This document shows positions 1-8,558 of a DNA stretch of 64,000 bases, piece by piece. A program made the position numbers and the translations under genes. Origin of the DNA: Pseudoalteromonas sp. T1lg88 (lineage in GTDB: Bacteria; Pseudomonadota; Gammaproteobacteria; Enterobacterales; Alteromonadaceae); NCBI RefSeq assembly GCF_002964765.1, contig NZ_PQCF01000032.1, positions 186,001 through 250,000 of the forward strand, written 5' to 3'. The notes below the pieces were generated by a model, which made no database searches, was not told the origin of the DNA, and worked only from the letters and a program-made list of their open reading frames with translations. Position 1 is the first letter of the stretch, and each line of letters starts with the position of its first letter.

Positions 1-104
1 CGCGGCTGCGTAAAAAGCTCGGCGATAACAGTGATAAACCCTATAAAATCAAGACGGTTTGGGGACAAGGTTATCTCTTCGTCAGCGACGCCTGGAGTGA
101 ATAA
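1..104 (+). CDS. Response regulator, OmpR/PhoB type, C-terminal end only (partial)
   Basis: The frame beginning at base 3 reads the last 33 residues of a winged-helix response regulator, with the diagnostic tail IKTVWGQGYLFV (the beta-hairpin wing of OmpR-family DNA-binding domains) and stop TAA at 102-104. The rest lies outside the window. It is paralogous to the regulator at 15739-16461, whose tail reads IKTIWGKGYLLV. It lies 5 bases upstream of a sensor kinase on the same strand, so the two form a two-component pair (RstA/RstB-like). The DNA target is unknown; the neighbouring iron-type locus is one candidate, by position only. Confidence 0.85.
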   Translation, partial: RLRKKLGDNSDKPYKIKTVWGQGYLFVSDAWSE

Positions 105-109
105 CTAGC

Positions 110-1357
110 TTGGGCAAACTCTTTGTCAGCCTTTACTTATATATTATTGTTTCTCTGGTCATAGTGACCGGGGCCATAGAAAGGCTATGGCCCACAGAGG
201 AGCAGTCGACACCCTTGGCGATGGAGTTGGGCAACAATTTTAAAGCCTTGGCGCAAAGCGATCTCGGTCGTCAGTATATTAATAGTCAATACCCCATGCG
301 TTTGTTGCAGCGCAGTGATATCTCCCTCCCGAACGAGCTTGAGCAGCGTCTTGAACAGGCGCAGGCCGTGCATGTTTTCGATGCCGAAGAGCATTTGCTC
401 TGGTATGTGCCTCTTGATGATCAAGAGTTATTACAAATAGGCCCAGTAGAGTTGCCTAAGGCCCCAGGCGAGAACTTTGTCGGCCCTTATTTGCTGTTAT
501 TGTTGGTGGTTGGCGCACCGGTAGGGCTGTGGAGTCTAATGCTGTGGCGCGATTTTAATAAACTCAGTGAAACTTGTGCACAGGTGGATGGCCGCACCGA
601 TATTAATGTCAGCGGAATGGGCCGCTCCTTCTTATTACCCATCACTGATGCCTTGCAGGTGATGCAGCAGCGCATTCATAGCCTGCTTAACGCTCAGCGT
701 GAGCTTACATCATCCGTTTCTCATGAATTTCGCACGCCTCTGGCACGGCTTAAGTTTGCTCTGGCCATGCTAGAGCAGGGCAGCGACGAAAAGCAGCAAA
801 AGTATATGCAGTCCATGACCTCGGATATTACCGAGCTGGAAAATTTAGTCAGCGAAATGCTCCACTACGCACGCTTAGATGCACAGAGACCGACCTTGGC
901 GCTGGAACTGGTCGACCTTAATGAGCTGGTCGATAGCATGGTGGAAAAACTGAACTTTGACAGCAAGGTGCATATTGAGGTGCTGCACGAGCAACCGAAC
1001 CTGTATCGTTGCGACCCGCACTTTTTAGCCCGCGCCTTGCAAAACCTGCTCGGCAATGCCATCAAGCATGCCCGCCATCATATTCAGGTGCGCATTTGTT
1101 CCAATGAGGAGCAATGCGATGTTTACATTGAGGATGATGGCGCCGGTATCGCGGAATCAAAACGGGCCGATATCTTTAAACCCTTTATTCGTCTCGACCA
1201 AAGCCGTGCCAAAAGCACCGGCGGCTATGGCCTAGGCTTGGCCATAACGGCAAAAATAGTGCAGTGGCACCAGGGTAAAATCAGTGTTGATAGCAGCGCC
1301 TTAGGCGGTGCTAAGTTCGTTATGTCACTGCCGCAAAACAAGTCAAAGCTCAATTAG
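110..1357 (+). CDS. Sensor histidine kinase (RstB-like)
   Basis: This 415-residue inner-membrane kinase pairs with the regulator that ends at 104. Visible parts, in order: TM1 at about residues 4-23, a periplasmic sensor of about 100 residues, TM2 at about 124-146, a HAMP-like linker, the phosphoacceptor box SSVSHEFRTPLARL with His205, the N-box NLLGNAIKHA near 313, the G1 box DDGAGI and the G2 box GYGLGLAI. All catalytic motifs are intact. The start is TTG at 110, chosen because it gives the hydrophobic N-terminus right away; the Shine-Dalgarno sequence is weak. The kinase at 14454-15716 is a distant paralogue, so the window holds two related two-component pairs. The signal sensed is not evident. 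Confidence 0.9.
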   Translation: MGKLFVSLYLYIIVSLVIVTGAIERLWPTEEQSTPLAMELGNNFKALAQSDLGRQYINSQYPMRLLQRSDISLPNELEQRLEQAQAVHVFDAEEHLLWYVPLDDQELLQIGPVELPKAPGENFVGPYLLLLLVVGAPVGLWSLMLWRDFNKLSETCAQVDGRTDINVSGMGRSFLLPITDALQVMQQRIHSLLNAQRELTSSVSHEFRTPLARLKFALAMLEQGSDEKQQKYMQSMTSDITELENLVSEMLHYARLDAQRPTLALELVDLNELVDSMVEKLNFDSKVHIEVLHEQPNLYRCDPHFLARALQNLLGNAIKHARHHIQVRICSNEEQCDVYIEDDGAGIAESKRADIFKPFIRLDQSRAKSTGGYGLGLAITAKIVQWHQGKISVDSSALGGAKFVMSLPQNKSKLN

Positions 1358-1417
1358 TTCCTACTTCTTTAACAGGTGTTATCAAAACTAATAACTTAAT
1401 TTAAATAAATTAATAAA

Positions 1418-1432
1418 TGATATTGATTGTTA
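1418..1432. promoter_or_regulatory. Fur-box-like site upstream of the DUF4856/imelysin/TonB locus
   Basis: The bases TGATATTGATTGTTA match the 7-1-7 Fur consensus TGATAATNATTATCA at 12 of 14 informative positions. The site lies about 70 bases before the lipoprotein start at 1502, in a very A+T-rich promoter region. A second, weaker site follows at 1471-1485. Binding is inferred from sequence and from the iron-type genes downstream. Confidence 0.55.
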
Positions 1433-1470
1433 TTTGCGTATCGTTATAATGTGCCCCTAATTACAAACAA

Positions 1471-1485
1471 GAATGATTATTATCT
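1471..1485. promoter_or_regulatory. Second, weaker Fur-box-like site
   Basis: The bases GAATGATTATTATCT resemble the Fur consensus, best in the right half-site (ATTATC). The site lies just upstream of the start at 1502 and about 50 bases from the first site. Paired Fur sites are usual at tightly iron-repressed genes. This is an inference from sequence. Confidence 0.4.
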
Positions 1486-1501
1486 ACCTTGGGATGACAA
1501 C

Positions 1502-3286
1502 ATGAACTTGCGCAAATCTCTACTGACTACCGCTGTACTAGCAGCAACCTTAGGCCTGACCGCATGTGGCGGTGGCTCTGGCTCGGATAACGAGGGCACG
1601 ACTCCTCCACCGGTAAACAAAGCTCCTACAGATATTGCTGTTTCAGCAAGCTTGGTCAATGATGACCAGGTAGGTTTTGTGGTAGGGACACTAAACGCAA
1701 CGGATGACAGCACATCGGGTTTAACCTTCAAACTCGCGGCCGATGAAGCCCTGTTTGAAATTGTTGATGGCACCACGCTAAAGCTAAAAGAGGGCATCGC
1801 CCTTAACTTTGAGCAGCAAAGCGATGCCAAGGTGACAGTGACGGTAACAGACGCAGGTGGCTTAACCTTTAGCAAAGAATTGACCATCAGCGTTGACGAT
1901 GTTGACGCTCAAGATGGCGTAAACATCTATGAGTTTGCTTCTAAACTGGGTGCTGGTTCTTCGGTATCTTACAGCGGCCAGATCGCTCGCCACGCACTCT
2001 CGGCTGAAATTAAACATTACATTGGTCAGCTAACAAGTGATTATGTAACTACTAATAGCCTTACGGGTGCCATGGTAAAAGCGCGTTTGCATGCTCTTTG
2101 GGGTGACGTTGACGGTTCATACGAGGTAGTAAAGGATGACAGCCTAAGCTTCCTTGGTGATATCGACACCGTACAGCACTCATTTGCGGATATTTCCTCT
2201 TCGGGCAAAGAGTTGAGCGCGAAAGTGGCGGGCAACGATCCATCTAAAATGCACAAAGCCTGGCAGGAAGAAGGTAACTTCCTGGGTTGGAATGATTTCG
2301 GCACACAAGCAAAGACGCCTGAAGGTTTGATCTTCCATTACTTTGATCTATTGGCCGCCAATATCGATAAATACAATGATGGTGAAATGCTGGTCGACCC
2401 TGATGGCAACAGCATCACCAAGCTTTATATCACTGAATCGGGCTTAGATTTAAACCAGCTTATTCAAAAGCACACCCTTGGCGCCCTGATGTTTTCGCAA
2501 GGTACCGATGACTACCTAGAAGAAAGCATAGGCTTTAACACGGACTCAGTAGATAACATCAACGGTGATCTGTACACCACGCTCGAGCACCACTTCGATG
2601 AAGGCTTCGGTTACTTCGGTGCGGCGCGCAACTACCTGGAATACAGCGATGATGAGCTTGCTGGTAAAGGCGGTCGCGAGGCCTTCGCCTCAGGGTATAA
2701 CGACTATTCTGGCGATGGTCAGATCAACCTTAACTCAGAATATAACTGGGGTAACTCGACCAATGCCGCCAAGCGTGACCGTGGCGCCACGGTAACCACG
2801 GACTTCTCTGCGGCGGCCATGAATGCCTTTATCGCCGGTCGTAAGATTATCAACGACAACGTAGGCGCTAATCTTAACGCCGAGCAAATGGATGCCCTAA
2901 AAGTACAGCGTGATATCGCCGTCGCCAACTGGGAAAACGCCATTGCTGCTACCGTTGTACACTACATCAACGAGACTCACGCTGACTTAGACACGATTGC
3001 CGCTGGTATTGCTGTGGATGGTTATACAGCTGAGGACTTCGCTAATCTGGCCAAGCATTTCTCGGAAATGAAGGGCTTTGCCATGAACTTTCAGTTCAGC
3101 CCATTCTCGCCGTTTAATGCCGAGGCTAATGAAGGTAAATTTGCCCAGTTGCACACTCTGCTAGGCGATATGCCGGTAGTGACAGATGCTGCAGCCATTG
3201 CCGCATATCAGGCCAACTTAATGGCGGCTCGTGACTTACTGCAGAGCATTTACGGCTTTAACGCCGACAATGTTGCTAACTGGTAA
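1502..3286 (+). CDS. DUF4856 lipoprotein with cadherin-like N-terminal domain
   Basis: The 594-residue product starts with a lipoprotein signal peptide ending in the lipobox LTAC, followed by a Gly/Ser-rich linker. Residues of about 35-125 form one cadherin-like repeat (start APTDIAVS, end TISVDDVD). The rest matches the DUF4856 family as I recognise it, which has no assigned reaction. The start ATG at 1502 is preferred over an in-frame upstream start because it opens directly with the signal peptide. The gene is first in a same-strand run with an imelysin-like lipoprotein and a TonB-dependent receptor, behind Fur-like boxes, so a surface or periplasmic role in metal (probably iron) capture is likely. 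A strong hairpin follows the gene at 3323-3361, so later genes may be read at a lower level. Confidence 0.75.
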   Translation: MNLRKSLLTTAVLAATLGLTACGGGSGSDNEGTTPPPVNKAPTDIAVSASLVNDDQVGFVVGTLNATDDSTSGLTFKLAADEALFEIVDGTTLKLKEGIALNFEQQSDAKVTVTVTDAGGLTFSKELTISVDDVDAQDGVNIYEFASKLGAGSSVSYSGQIARHALSAEIKHYIGQLTSDYVTTNSLTGAMVKARLHALWGDVDGSYEVVKDDSLSFLGDIDTVQHSFADISSSGKELSAKVAGNDPSKMHKAWQEEGNFLGWNDFGTQAKTPEGLIFHYFDLLAANIDKYNDGEMLVDPDGNSITKLYITESGLDLNQLIQKHTLGALMFSQGTDDYLEESIGFNTDSVDNINGDLYTTLEHHFDEGFGYFGAARNYLEYSDDELAGKGGREAFASGYNDYSGDGQINLNSEYNWGNSTNAAKRDRGATVTTDFSAAAMNAFIAGRKIINDNVGANLNAEQMDALKVQRDIAVANWENAIAATVVHYINETHADLDTIAAGIAVDGYTAEDFANLAKHFSEMKGFAMNFQFSPFSPFNAEANEGKFAQLHTLLGDMPVVTDAAAIAAYQANLMAARDLLQSIYGFNADNVANW

Positions 3287-3322
3287 GCAATGAAACAAGG
3301 CAGCACGCCAACATAATAACTT

Positions 3323-3361
3323 TAAAGGCTAGTCGCGAGCATATTCGCGCCTGGCCTTTTG
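3323..3361 (+). terminator. Rho-independent terminator or attenuator after the DUF4856 gene
   Basis: AAAGGCTAG pairs with CTGGCCTTT and an inner CGCGA/TCGCG stem extends the hairpin, which ends in a T run. It lies between two genes that seem to be co-transcribed, so it may only reduce read-through. Confidence 0.7.
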
Positions 3362-3412
3362 TCGTTTTCAGCACCTCCCAGCAACTGGGAGTTTGGCTAA
3401 ATAGGATGAAAT

Positions 3413-4687
3413 ATGATTACTGCGAATTTTCGCGTTAAAACCCTGGCACTCGCCTTGACCCTGGCCCTGGTAGGCTGTGGCGAGAGCACTTCAAGCTCAC
3501 AGGGCGAAGGCTTTAATAACGGCGGCGATCAAGGGGTGATCACCAACCCGACCACTTTCGATGAAGCGGCGCTGGTTGCTAGTCTGGTCGATAATGTAAT
3601 TACACCGGCTTACAGCCTGTTTTATACCCAGGCGCAAGCTCAGCGCACTGCCATTGCCGATTACTGCGCCCTTGAACAGGCGAGCATAGAAAGCAGCTCG
3701 GAGCAGGCGTTAGCGGCGATGAGTGCGGCGCAAAACGCCTGGTTAGATACCATGGGTGCCTGGCAGCAGGTGGAAGTGATGCAAATGGGGCCACTACTTA
3801 GCAACAGTGGTGAGCTGCGTAATCGCATCTATTCATGGCCGGCGATCAGCCGTTGCGGCATCGACCAGGATGTGGCCTATCACAAGGATGGAGTGATTAA
3901 TCTGGACCCTAACCGTCCTTACGATATCAGCACCCGCACCGCCACTCGCCGCGGTTTGTTTGCGCTGCAGCATGTGCTATTTAACCCCCAGTACGATCAT
4001 CACTGCAGCATCGCCAACGAGGCGCTGGCCGACTGGAATAGTTTACCCGAGCTTGAGCGCAAGGTGGCGCGCTGCGAATATGCCGTTACCGCCGCAGACG
4101 ACCTGATCGTATCCGCCGAGGAGTTACTCAATAAATGGCAAGGCGCCACCGGTTTTGCGGCGCAGTTGAAAAACGCCGGTGAGCCTAACTCTCAGTTTGA
4201 AAACGCCCACGTTGCCTTAAACCATATCTCCGATGCCATGTTCTACCTGACCGAAATGGTCAAGGATAAGAAGCTGGCCGAGCCTATCGGTATTTTACCT
4301 AACTCATGCGGCACCTCTGCCTGTGCCGAGGACGTGGAAAGCCTGGATGCAAAAAGCTCGCTTGCCAATATTCAGGCTAACCTCTTGGCGTTTGAAGCCC
4401 TGTTAGTGGGTCAGCAGCAAGGCCAGGAGGCCTTGGTGGGTTTTGATGATTATCTGGATGAAGAGCAGGCGACGGCCACCAAGGAGCGCATGTTATTGGC
4501 CATTAGCGAGACCAAGGCAGCGATAGCCGCCATCGACTCGAGCCTGGCCAGCGCGCTTATCGACAATGAGCAGCAGGTACGTGACGTTCATACCAAGGTG
4601 AAAGCCATCACAGATGAGCTGAAAAACGACTTTATTAACGAACTTGCTCTTGAGCTTCCGGCTACTTCTGCCGGTGATAACGACTAA
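3413..4687 (+). CDS. Imelysin-like (IrpA/EfeM-type) lipoprotein
   Basis: The product is a 424-residue lipoprotein with lipobox LVGC (Cys22) and the helical layout of the imelysin peptidase-like family, whose members are iron-regulated periplasmic or surface proteins (IrpA, EfeO/EfeM relatives). The region RRGLFALQHVLF at 179-190 lines up with the family GxHxxE site, but here reads G-L-F-A-L-Q, so the His and the Glu of the motif are both absent, and a His follows directly (His187). Neighbours are the DUF4856 lipoprotein 126 bases upstream and a TonB receptor 8 bases downstream. The role is probably binding of a metal or metal complex and hand-over to the receptor; peptidase activity is not supported. 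The start ATG at 3413 follows AGGATGA-like bases. Confidence 0.8.
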   Translation: MITANFRVKTLALALTLALVGCGESTSSSQGEGFNNGGDQGVITNPTTFDEAALVASLVDNVITPAYSLFYTQAQAQRTAIADYCALEQASIESSSEQALAAMSAAQNAWLDTMGAWQQVEVMQMGPLLSNSGELRNRIYSWPAISRCGIDQDVAYHKDGVINLDPNRPYDISTRTATRRGLFALQHVLFNPQYDHHCSIANEALADWNSLPELERKVARCEYAVTAADDLIVSAEELLNKWQGATGFAAQLKNAGEPNSQFENAHVALNHISDAMFYLTEMVKDKKLAEPIGILPNSCGTSACAEDVESLDAKSSLANIQANLLAFEALLVGQQQGQEALVGFDDYLDEEQATATKERMLLAISETKAAIAAIDSSLASALIDNEQQVRDVHTKVKAITDELKNDFINELALELPATSAGDND

Positions 4688-4695
4688 GGAAGACC

Positions 4696-6903
4696 ATGAA
4701 CTACAGTAAATTAGCCTTAGCCGTAAGCATCGCGGCGCTGGGATTTAACGCAGTTGCCGATGAAAAAAAATCCCTTGAGCATATTCAAATTATCAGCCAC
4801 CACGACAAGCTGCGCACCGAAGCAGGCTCTGCGACTTTGATCGGTGAAGAACAACTGGAAGAGTTCGAATTTGATGATATTCACCGCGTCCTGTCACAGG
4901 TGCCTGGCGTCAATATTCGTGAAGAAGACGGCTTTGGTCTGCGCCCGAATATCGGCTTTCGTGGCGTGACTCCTGAGCGCAGTAAGAAGATCACCATCTT
5001 AGAAGACGGCGTATTAATAGGCCCCGCGCCTTATTCGGCGCCGGCTGCCTATTACTTCCCGGTAACCACCCGCATGACCGCGGTGGAAGTATTTAAAGGC
5101 CCTGCGGCCATTAAATATGGTCCCCAAACAGTGGCCGGTACCCTAAACCTGGTTAGCCGTCAGGTGCCTGATTATGCCACCGGTGGTATCGACCTAGCCG
5201 TGGGCGGCGATGGTTACAACAAGGCCCATGGTTATTACGGCGACCGTCAGGGTAACTTTGGCTTCTTGGTTGAGGGCGTGCACTTAGAAAGCGATGGTTT
5301 CAAGGAGCTTGATGGCGGCGGCGACACTGGTTTTGAAAAAGACGACTTCTTGGTGAAGCTGGACTATCAGCTTGATGGCGAACGTTTTGATCAGCGTTTT
5401 GAGCTTAAGCTCTCTTATGCCGATGAATTGTCGGACGAAACCTACTTAGGCCTAACCGACAGCGATTATGCACAAAATCCATACCGTCGTTATGCGGCGT
5501 CGCAACCGGCGCAAATGGATACAGAGCACACCCAGGTGATGTTCACCCATCAGCTTAGTGGCCAAGACTTTGATTTGACCACGCGTGTCTATCGTAATGA
5601 TTATGAGCGAGCCTGGCTTAAGCTTAACGGCGTTGGCAACACCAGTGCCAGCCTCTCCGATATTCTCGCCAGCCCGGATGTGTATGAAGAGCAGTATCAG
5701 GTGATCACTGGTCAACGTGACTCCGTGCTTGCCGGTGAAACCACCTATTACCTAAGCATGGGCACCAATGATCGCGAATACTATTCCCAGGGTATTCAGG
5801 TCGATGGTAATTGGCGCACGGCTTTGTTTGGCATGGATCACAAGGTCTCCTTTGGGGTGCGTTTCCATCAGGACGAAATAGAACGTAACCATTTTGAAGA
5901 CACCTATGCCATGGTGGATGGCTTTAATACCAAGGTTGCCGATACTCGTCACTTCACCACCGAGAATACCGAATCGACCGATGCCTGGTCGGTTTACCTG
6001 GAAGATCAGGTGACACTAGGCCAGCTTACTCTGGGCCTGGGCGTACGCGGTGAATTGATGGATATGGAGTACCAAAACGACAAGCCGGATTTCGCCGATG
6101 ACTATCAGCAAAAGACCACTCGCATCTGGCTTCCGGGCGTCAGCGGTTTTTATCAGTTGAATGAAGACAGTGGCTTATTATTCGGTGTGCATCAGGGCTT
6201 TGTGCCGTCGAGCCCTGCGGCTCCCGTACGTGCCGGTGAAGATGACTTTGAGAAAAGCGTTAACTACGAGTTCGGTGGCCGCTTTAACGATGGCGTGACC
6301 CGCTTTGAAGTGATCGGCTTCTTTAACGATTATTCGAATTTGATCGAAAGCTGTGGTCAATCAAACTGTGGTTCTCAAGGCCAGCTTGACCGTGAATTTA
6401 GCGGCGGTGAAGTGGATGTATGGGGTGTTGAGTCGCAATTGGCGCAAACCTATCCGTTGAATCTGCATCTGGATATCCCCATGAGTCTGACTTACACCTA
6501 CACGCAAAGCGAATTCAAAGAAGAGCTGTTCTCCGAATTCGTGCAGTGGGGCCATATTCGTAAGGGCGATCGTCTGCCTTATTTGCCAACACACCAGGCT
6601 ACTTTAAGCATTGGTTTGGCACATCAGGATTGGGCGCTGGATATGCTGGTTAAGTATGTCAGCGATATGCCTGAGACCGCAGGTGTAGGTTATGAGGGCT
6701 TTGAACTGGCTCTGGCCGGGGAAGAAGTACCAGCCACGACAGTGGTGGATCTGGCTGCTCATTACGAGCTCGGTCAATACGGCCGCTTATATGCCAAGGT
6801 TGATAATTTGTTCGATCAGGATAAGATCATCAGCCGCCGTCCTTACGGGGCTCGCCCTGGCAAGCCACGTACTTTATCGATTGGTTACAAGTATCAGTTT
6901 TAA
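4696..6903 (+). CDS. TonB-dependent outer-membrane receptor (FecA-like)
   Basis: This 735-residue outer-membrane receptor has a signal peptide ending near residue 22 (NAVA-DE), a TonB-box-like stretch (EHIQIIS), a plug domain of about 45-155 with VPGVNIRE and the GPAAIKYGPQTVAGTLNLV motif, and a 22-strand barrel ending in YKYQF with the C-terminal Phe needed for Bam assembly. It has no N-terminal signalling extension, so it does not drive a FecI/FecR-type sigma factor. It resembles Fe(III)-dicitrate receptors, but the ligand cannot be read from sequence. It begins 8 bases after the imelysin-like gene with AAGGAAG in front, so the two are probably translated from one mRNA. It takes up its ligand with energy from TonB-ExbB-ExbD. 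Confidence 0.9.
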   Translation: MNYSKLALAVSIAALGFNAVADEKKSLEHIQIISHHDKLRTEAGSATLIGEEQLEEFEFDDIHRVLSQVPGVNIREEDGFGLRPNIGFRGVTPERSKKITILEDGVLIGPAPYSAPAAYYFPVTTRMTAVEVFKGPAAIKYGPQTVAGTLNLVSRQVPDYATGGIDLAVGGDGYNKAHGYYGDRQGNFGFLVEGVHLESDGFKELDGGGDTGFEKDDFLVKLDYQLDGERFDQRFELKLSYADELSDETYLGLTDSDYAQNPYRRYAASQPAQMDTEHTQVMFTHQLSGQDFDLTTRVYRNDYERAWLKLNGVGNTSASLSDILASPDVYEEQYQVITGQRDSVLAGETTYYLSMGTNDREYYSQGIQVDGNWRTALFGMDHKVSFGVRFHQDEIERNHFEDTYAMVDGFNTKVADTRHFTTENTESTDAWSVYLEDQVTLGQLTLGLGVRGELMDMEYQNDKPDFADDYQQKTTRIWLPGVSGFYQLNEDSGLLFGVHQGFVPSSPAAPVRAGEDDFEKSVNYEFGGRFNDGVTRFEVIGFFNDYSNLIESCGQSNCGSQGQLDREFSGGEVDVWGVESQLAQTYPLNLHLDIPMSLTYTYTQSEFKEELFSEFVQWGHIRKGDRLPYLPTHQATLSIGLAHQDWALDMLVKYVSDMPETAGVGYEGFELALAGEEVPATTVVDLAAHYELGQYGRLYAKVDNLFDQDKIISRRPYGARPGKPRTLSIGYKYQF

Positions 6904-6946
6904 TAGCAATTCTGTTAAGTATGTAACTATTTAAGTGAATTGGTAT
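6904..6946. repeat. Short copy of the ATACCAATTC element (ends only)
   Basis: This 43-base segment joins the left end of the element at 10239-10397 (AATTCTGTTAAGTATGT) to its right end (TATTTAAGTGAATTGGTAT), with the whole interior missing. It forms a hairpin with about 12 of 14 arm bases paired. It fills nearly all the space between the receptor stop and the next gene, so it may affect mRNA stability or termination. Confidence 0.7.
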
Positions 6947-6961
6947 ATTTAGGAAAGGGTC

Positions 6962-7945
6962 ATGATCGAGACAATTTGGCAAAGTATTGCACAAACGCCT
7001 GATTATCTTTTTGATGCCAATAAACGTATTTTTATTGGTTATATCATCATGGCCCTGCTATTAGCCCTGTTTGTTTATGCCAAGCGTCAAGGCAAAGCCT
7101 CGCCGCGTGGTTTTTTGCGCTATGTGTTTGCAAAAAAGATCTGGTGGGCCCCCAGTGCCCGCCAAGACTACCAACTCTGGATTTACAACCGTATCCTCAA
7201 GGCCTTGCTTTTCGCTCCTGTGGTTCTGACCATGGTGCCGGTGGCTCTGGGCACCACCGAGGTGCTCGAAGCTCTATTTGGCAAGCCCAGGCCATTTGCG
7301 TTAAGCGAGACAAGTGTGGTGGTTATCTTTACCATCTTGTTGTTTTTGGCCGATGATTTCTCGCGCTTTATTCTGCATTATGCCCTGCATAAGATCCCCT
7401 TTTTATGGCACTACCATAAGGTTCATCATTCCGCTAAGGTGCTGACACCTTTTACCATTTATCGCTCGCATCCGCTGGAAAGCTACCTCTATGCTTGTCG
7501 TATGGCCTTGTCGCAAGGTCTAGTGGTAGGGCTGTGCTACTACCTTTTTGGTAATACCTTGTCGATGTTCGATATTCTCGGTGCCAACGTCTTTGTTTTT
7601 GCCTTTAATGCCATGGGCTCTAACCTACGGCATTCCCATGTCTGGCTGAGTTGGGGCAAGGGCGTGGAAAAATGGTTTATTAGCCCGGCCCAACATCAAA
7701 TTCATCACAGTGACAATCCGGCTCATTTTGATACTAACCTGGGCTCGGCTCTGGCAATTTGGGACAGACTGTTTGGCACCCTGATCCGCGCCGATGAAGT
7801 GGGTAAAATCAATATAGGCGTTGGTCAATACGATGCCGGACACAATTCTATTTGGGCCATTTATACCAAGCCCTTTGTAGACTCTTTTGCCACTTTAGTG
7901 CCGCAACGATTCAAGAGCAAGGCGCAAAAACAGCCAGAAGCCTAG
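6962..7945 (+). CDS. Sterol desaturase / fatty acid hydroxylase family membrane protein
   Basis: The 327-residue integral membrane protein carries the histidine clusters of the di-iron hydroxylase superfamily: HYALH at 139-143, WHYHKVHH at 149-156, and HQIHH at 245-249. Family members insert oxygen into, or desaturate, lipid chains using a non-haem di-iron centre. The substrate cannot be told. TM helices lie at about 22-40, 80-97, 117-135 and 180-215. ATG at 6962 follows AGGAAAGG. It lies 58 bases after the TonB receptor, with only a short repeat between, so it may belong to the same iron-responsive unit; an iron-dependent enzyme there fits. Bacterial sterols are unlikely, so a lipid-tail hydroxylase is the better guess. 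Confidence 0.8.
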   Translation: MIETIWQSIAQTPDYLFDANKRIFIGYIIMALLLALFVYAKRQGKASPRGFLRYVFAKKIWWAPSARQDYQLWIYNRILKALLFAPVVLTMVPVALGTTEVLEALFGKPRPFALSETSVVVIFTILLFLADDFSRFILHYALHKIPFLWHYHKVHHSAKVLTPFTIYRSHPLESYLYACRMALSQGLVVGLCYYLFGNTLSMFDILGANVFVFAFNAMGSNLRHSHVWLSWGKGVEKWFISPAQHQIHHSDNPAHFDTNLGSALAIWDRLFGTLIRADEVGKINIGVGQYDAGHNSIWAIYTKPFVDSFATLVPQRFKSKAQKQPEA

Positions 7946-7983
7946 CTAATCGCAATTGGTGAAATTAGGGTGGAGTAGGGGGA

Positions 7984-8015
7984 AATAGGCTGGCGACGGG
8001 CATTGCCAGCCTATT
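7984..8015 (+). terminator. Hairpin terminator after the hydroxylase gene
   Basis: AATAGGCTGGC and GCCAGCCTATT form a perfect 11-bp stem around a 10-base loop, 39 bases after the stop at 7945. There is no long T run, so this may be a weak or bidirectional terminator. A smaller hairpin (TGAGGG/CCCTCA, 8020-8036) follows and would serve the minus-strand pseudogene. Confidence 0.6.
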
Positions 8016-8041
8016 AAAGTGAGGGAATAGGCCCTCATAAA

Positions 8042-8308
8042 CTAGTGATATGTTTTGGCTTTGGCAAAACCCATTTCTTTGAGTTTACCGATTAAATCTG
8101 GGTCGTCTAAACGCGTCGGCGTGCTCTTGGTACGCATTGCATGATCTTTAGGCACCTGATAAACATCCAGCATCTTCTGGAATAACACGTAGCGCATGTA
8201 CTGAGGTGTCACCCCCGCATCTTAAAGAGAATCAAGCTGTAACTGCACGTCTTGCAACTGTTGTGCATCTGGTTCCTGTAATGTCGTCATCTTTTTGTTG
8301 ATGGACAT
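8042..8308 (-). pseudogene. Small unknown gene with an in-frame TAA at codon 29
   Basis: On the minus strand, a reading frame of 88 codons plus stop begins at ATG 8308 behind a perfect AGGAGG (spacing 4) and runs to TAG at 8042. It is interrupted once, by TAA at 8224-8222. The halves read as one sensible soluble protein (MSINKKMTTLQ... then DAGVTPQYMRYVLFQKM... ending in GFAKAKTYH). A CAA-to-TAA change (Gln to stop) would explain it. I do not recognise the family. It could be a true pseudogene or a sequencing error; TAA is not a normal recoding codon. The strong ribosome site shows that the gene was real. Confidence 0.6.
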
Positions 8309-8511
8309 ACCACCTCCTACCTGGGTACTGCGCAAAAACCTTCCTTAATGCTGGCGTAAGTGAACTCAAATTTTGTGTTAAAAATAGAGACTTATATCAG
8401 CCTGGAAATTAAGTGTACTCCTTTTTTTAGTGCTATGACCAGTTGCCGTGTAAAGCTTTGTAAATAGGGTGAGAATGAGCGCAGGCTGATGTGATGAGTT
8501 CGCAGAAATAT

Positions 8512-8541
8512 GGTGATAACTCAAGAGCCTGAGTTATCACC
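8512..8541. terminator. Hairpin terminator downstream of the KefB-type antiporter gene
   Basis: GGTGATAACTCA and TGAGTTATCACC form a perfect 12-bp stem with a 6-base loop, 18 bases past the minus-strand stop at 8559. There is no T run on the minus strand. Confidence 0.6.
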
Positions 8542-8558
8542 TGTGAACATGAGTAGAG

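Noticed and set aside
8222..8224. Recoding (readthrough) of the in-frame TAA in the small minus-strand gene
   Set aside because: TAA is not a known selenocysteine or pyrrolysine codon in these bacteria, and no special structure follows it. A CAA-to-TAA change or a sequencing error is simpler.
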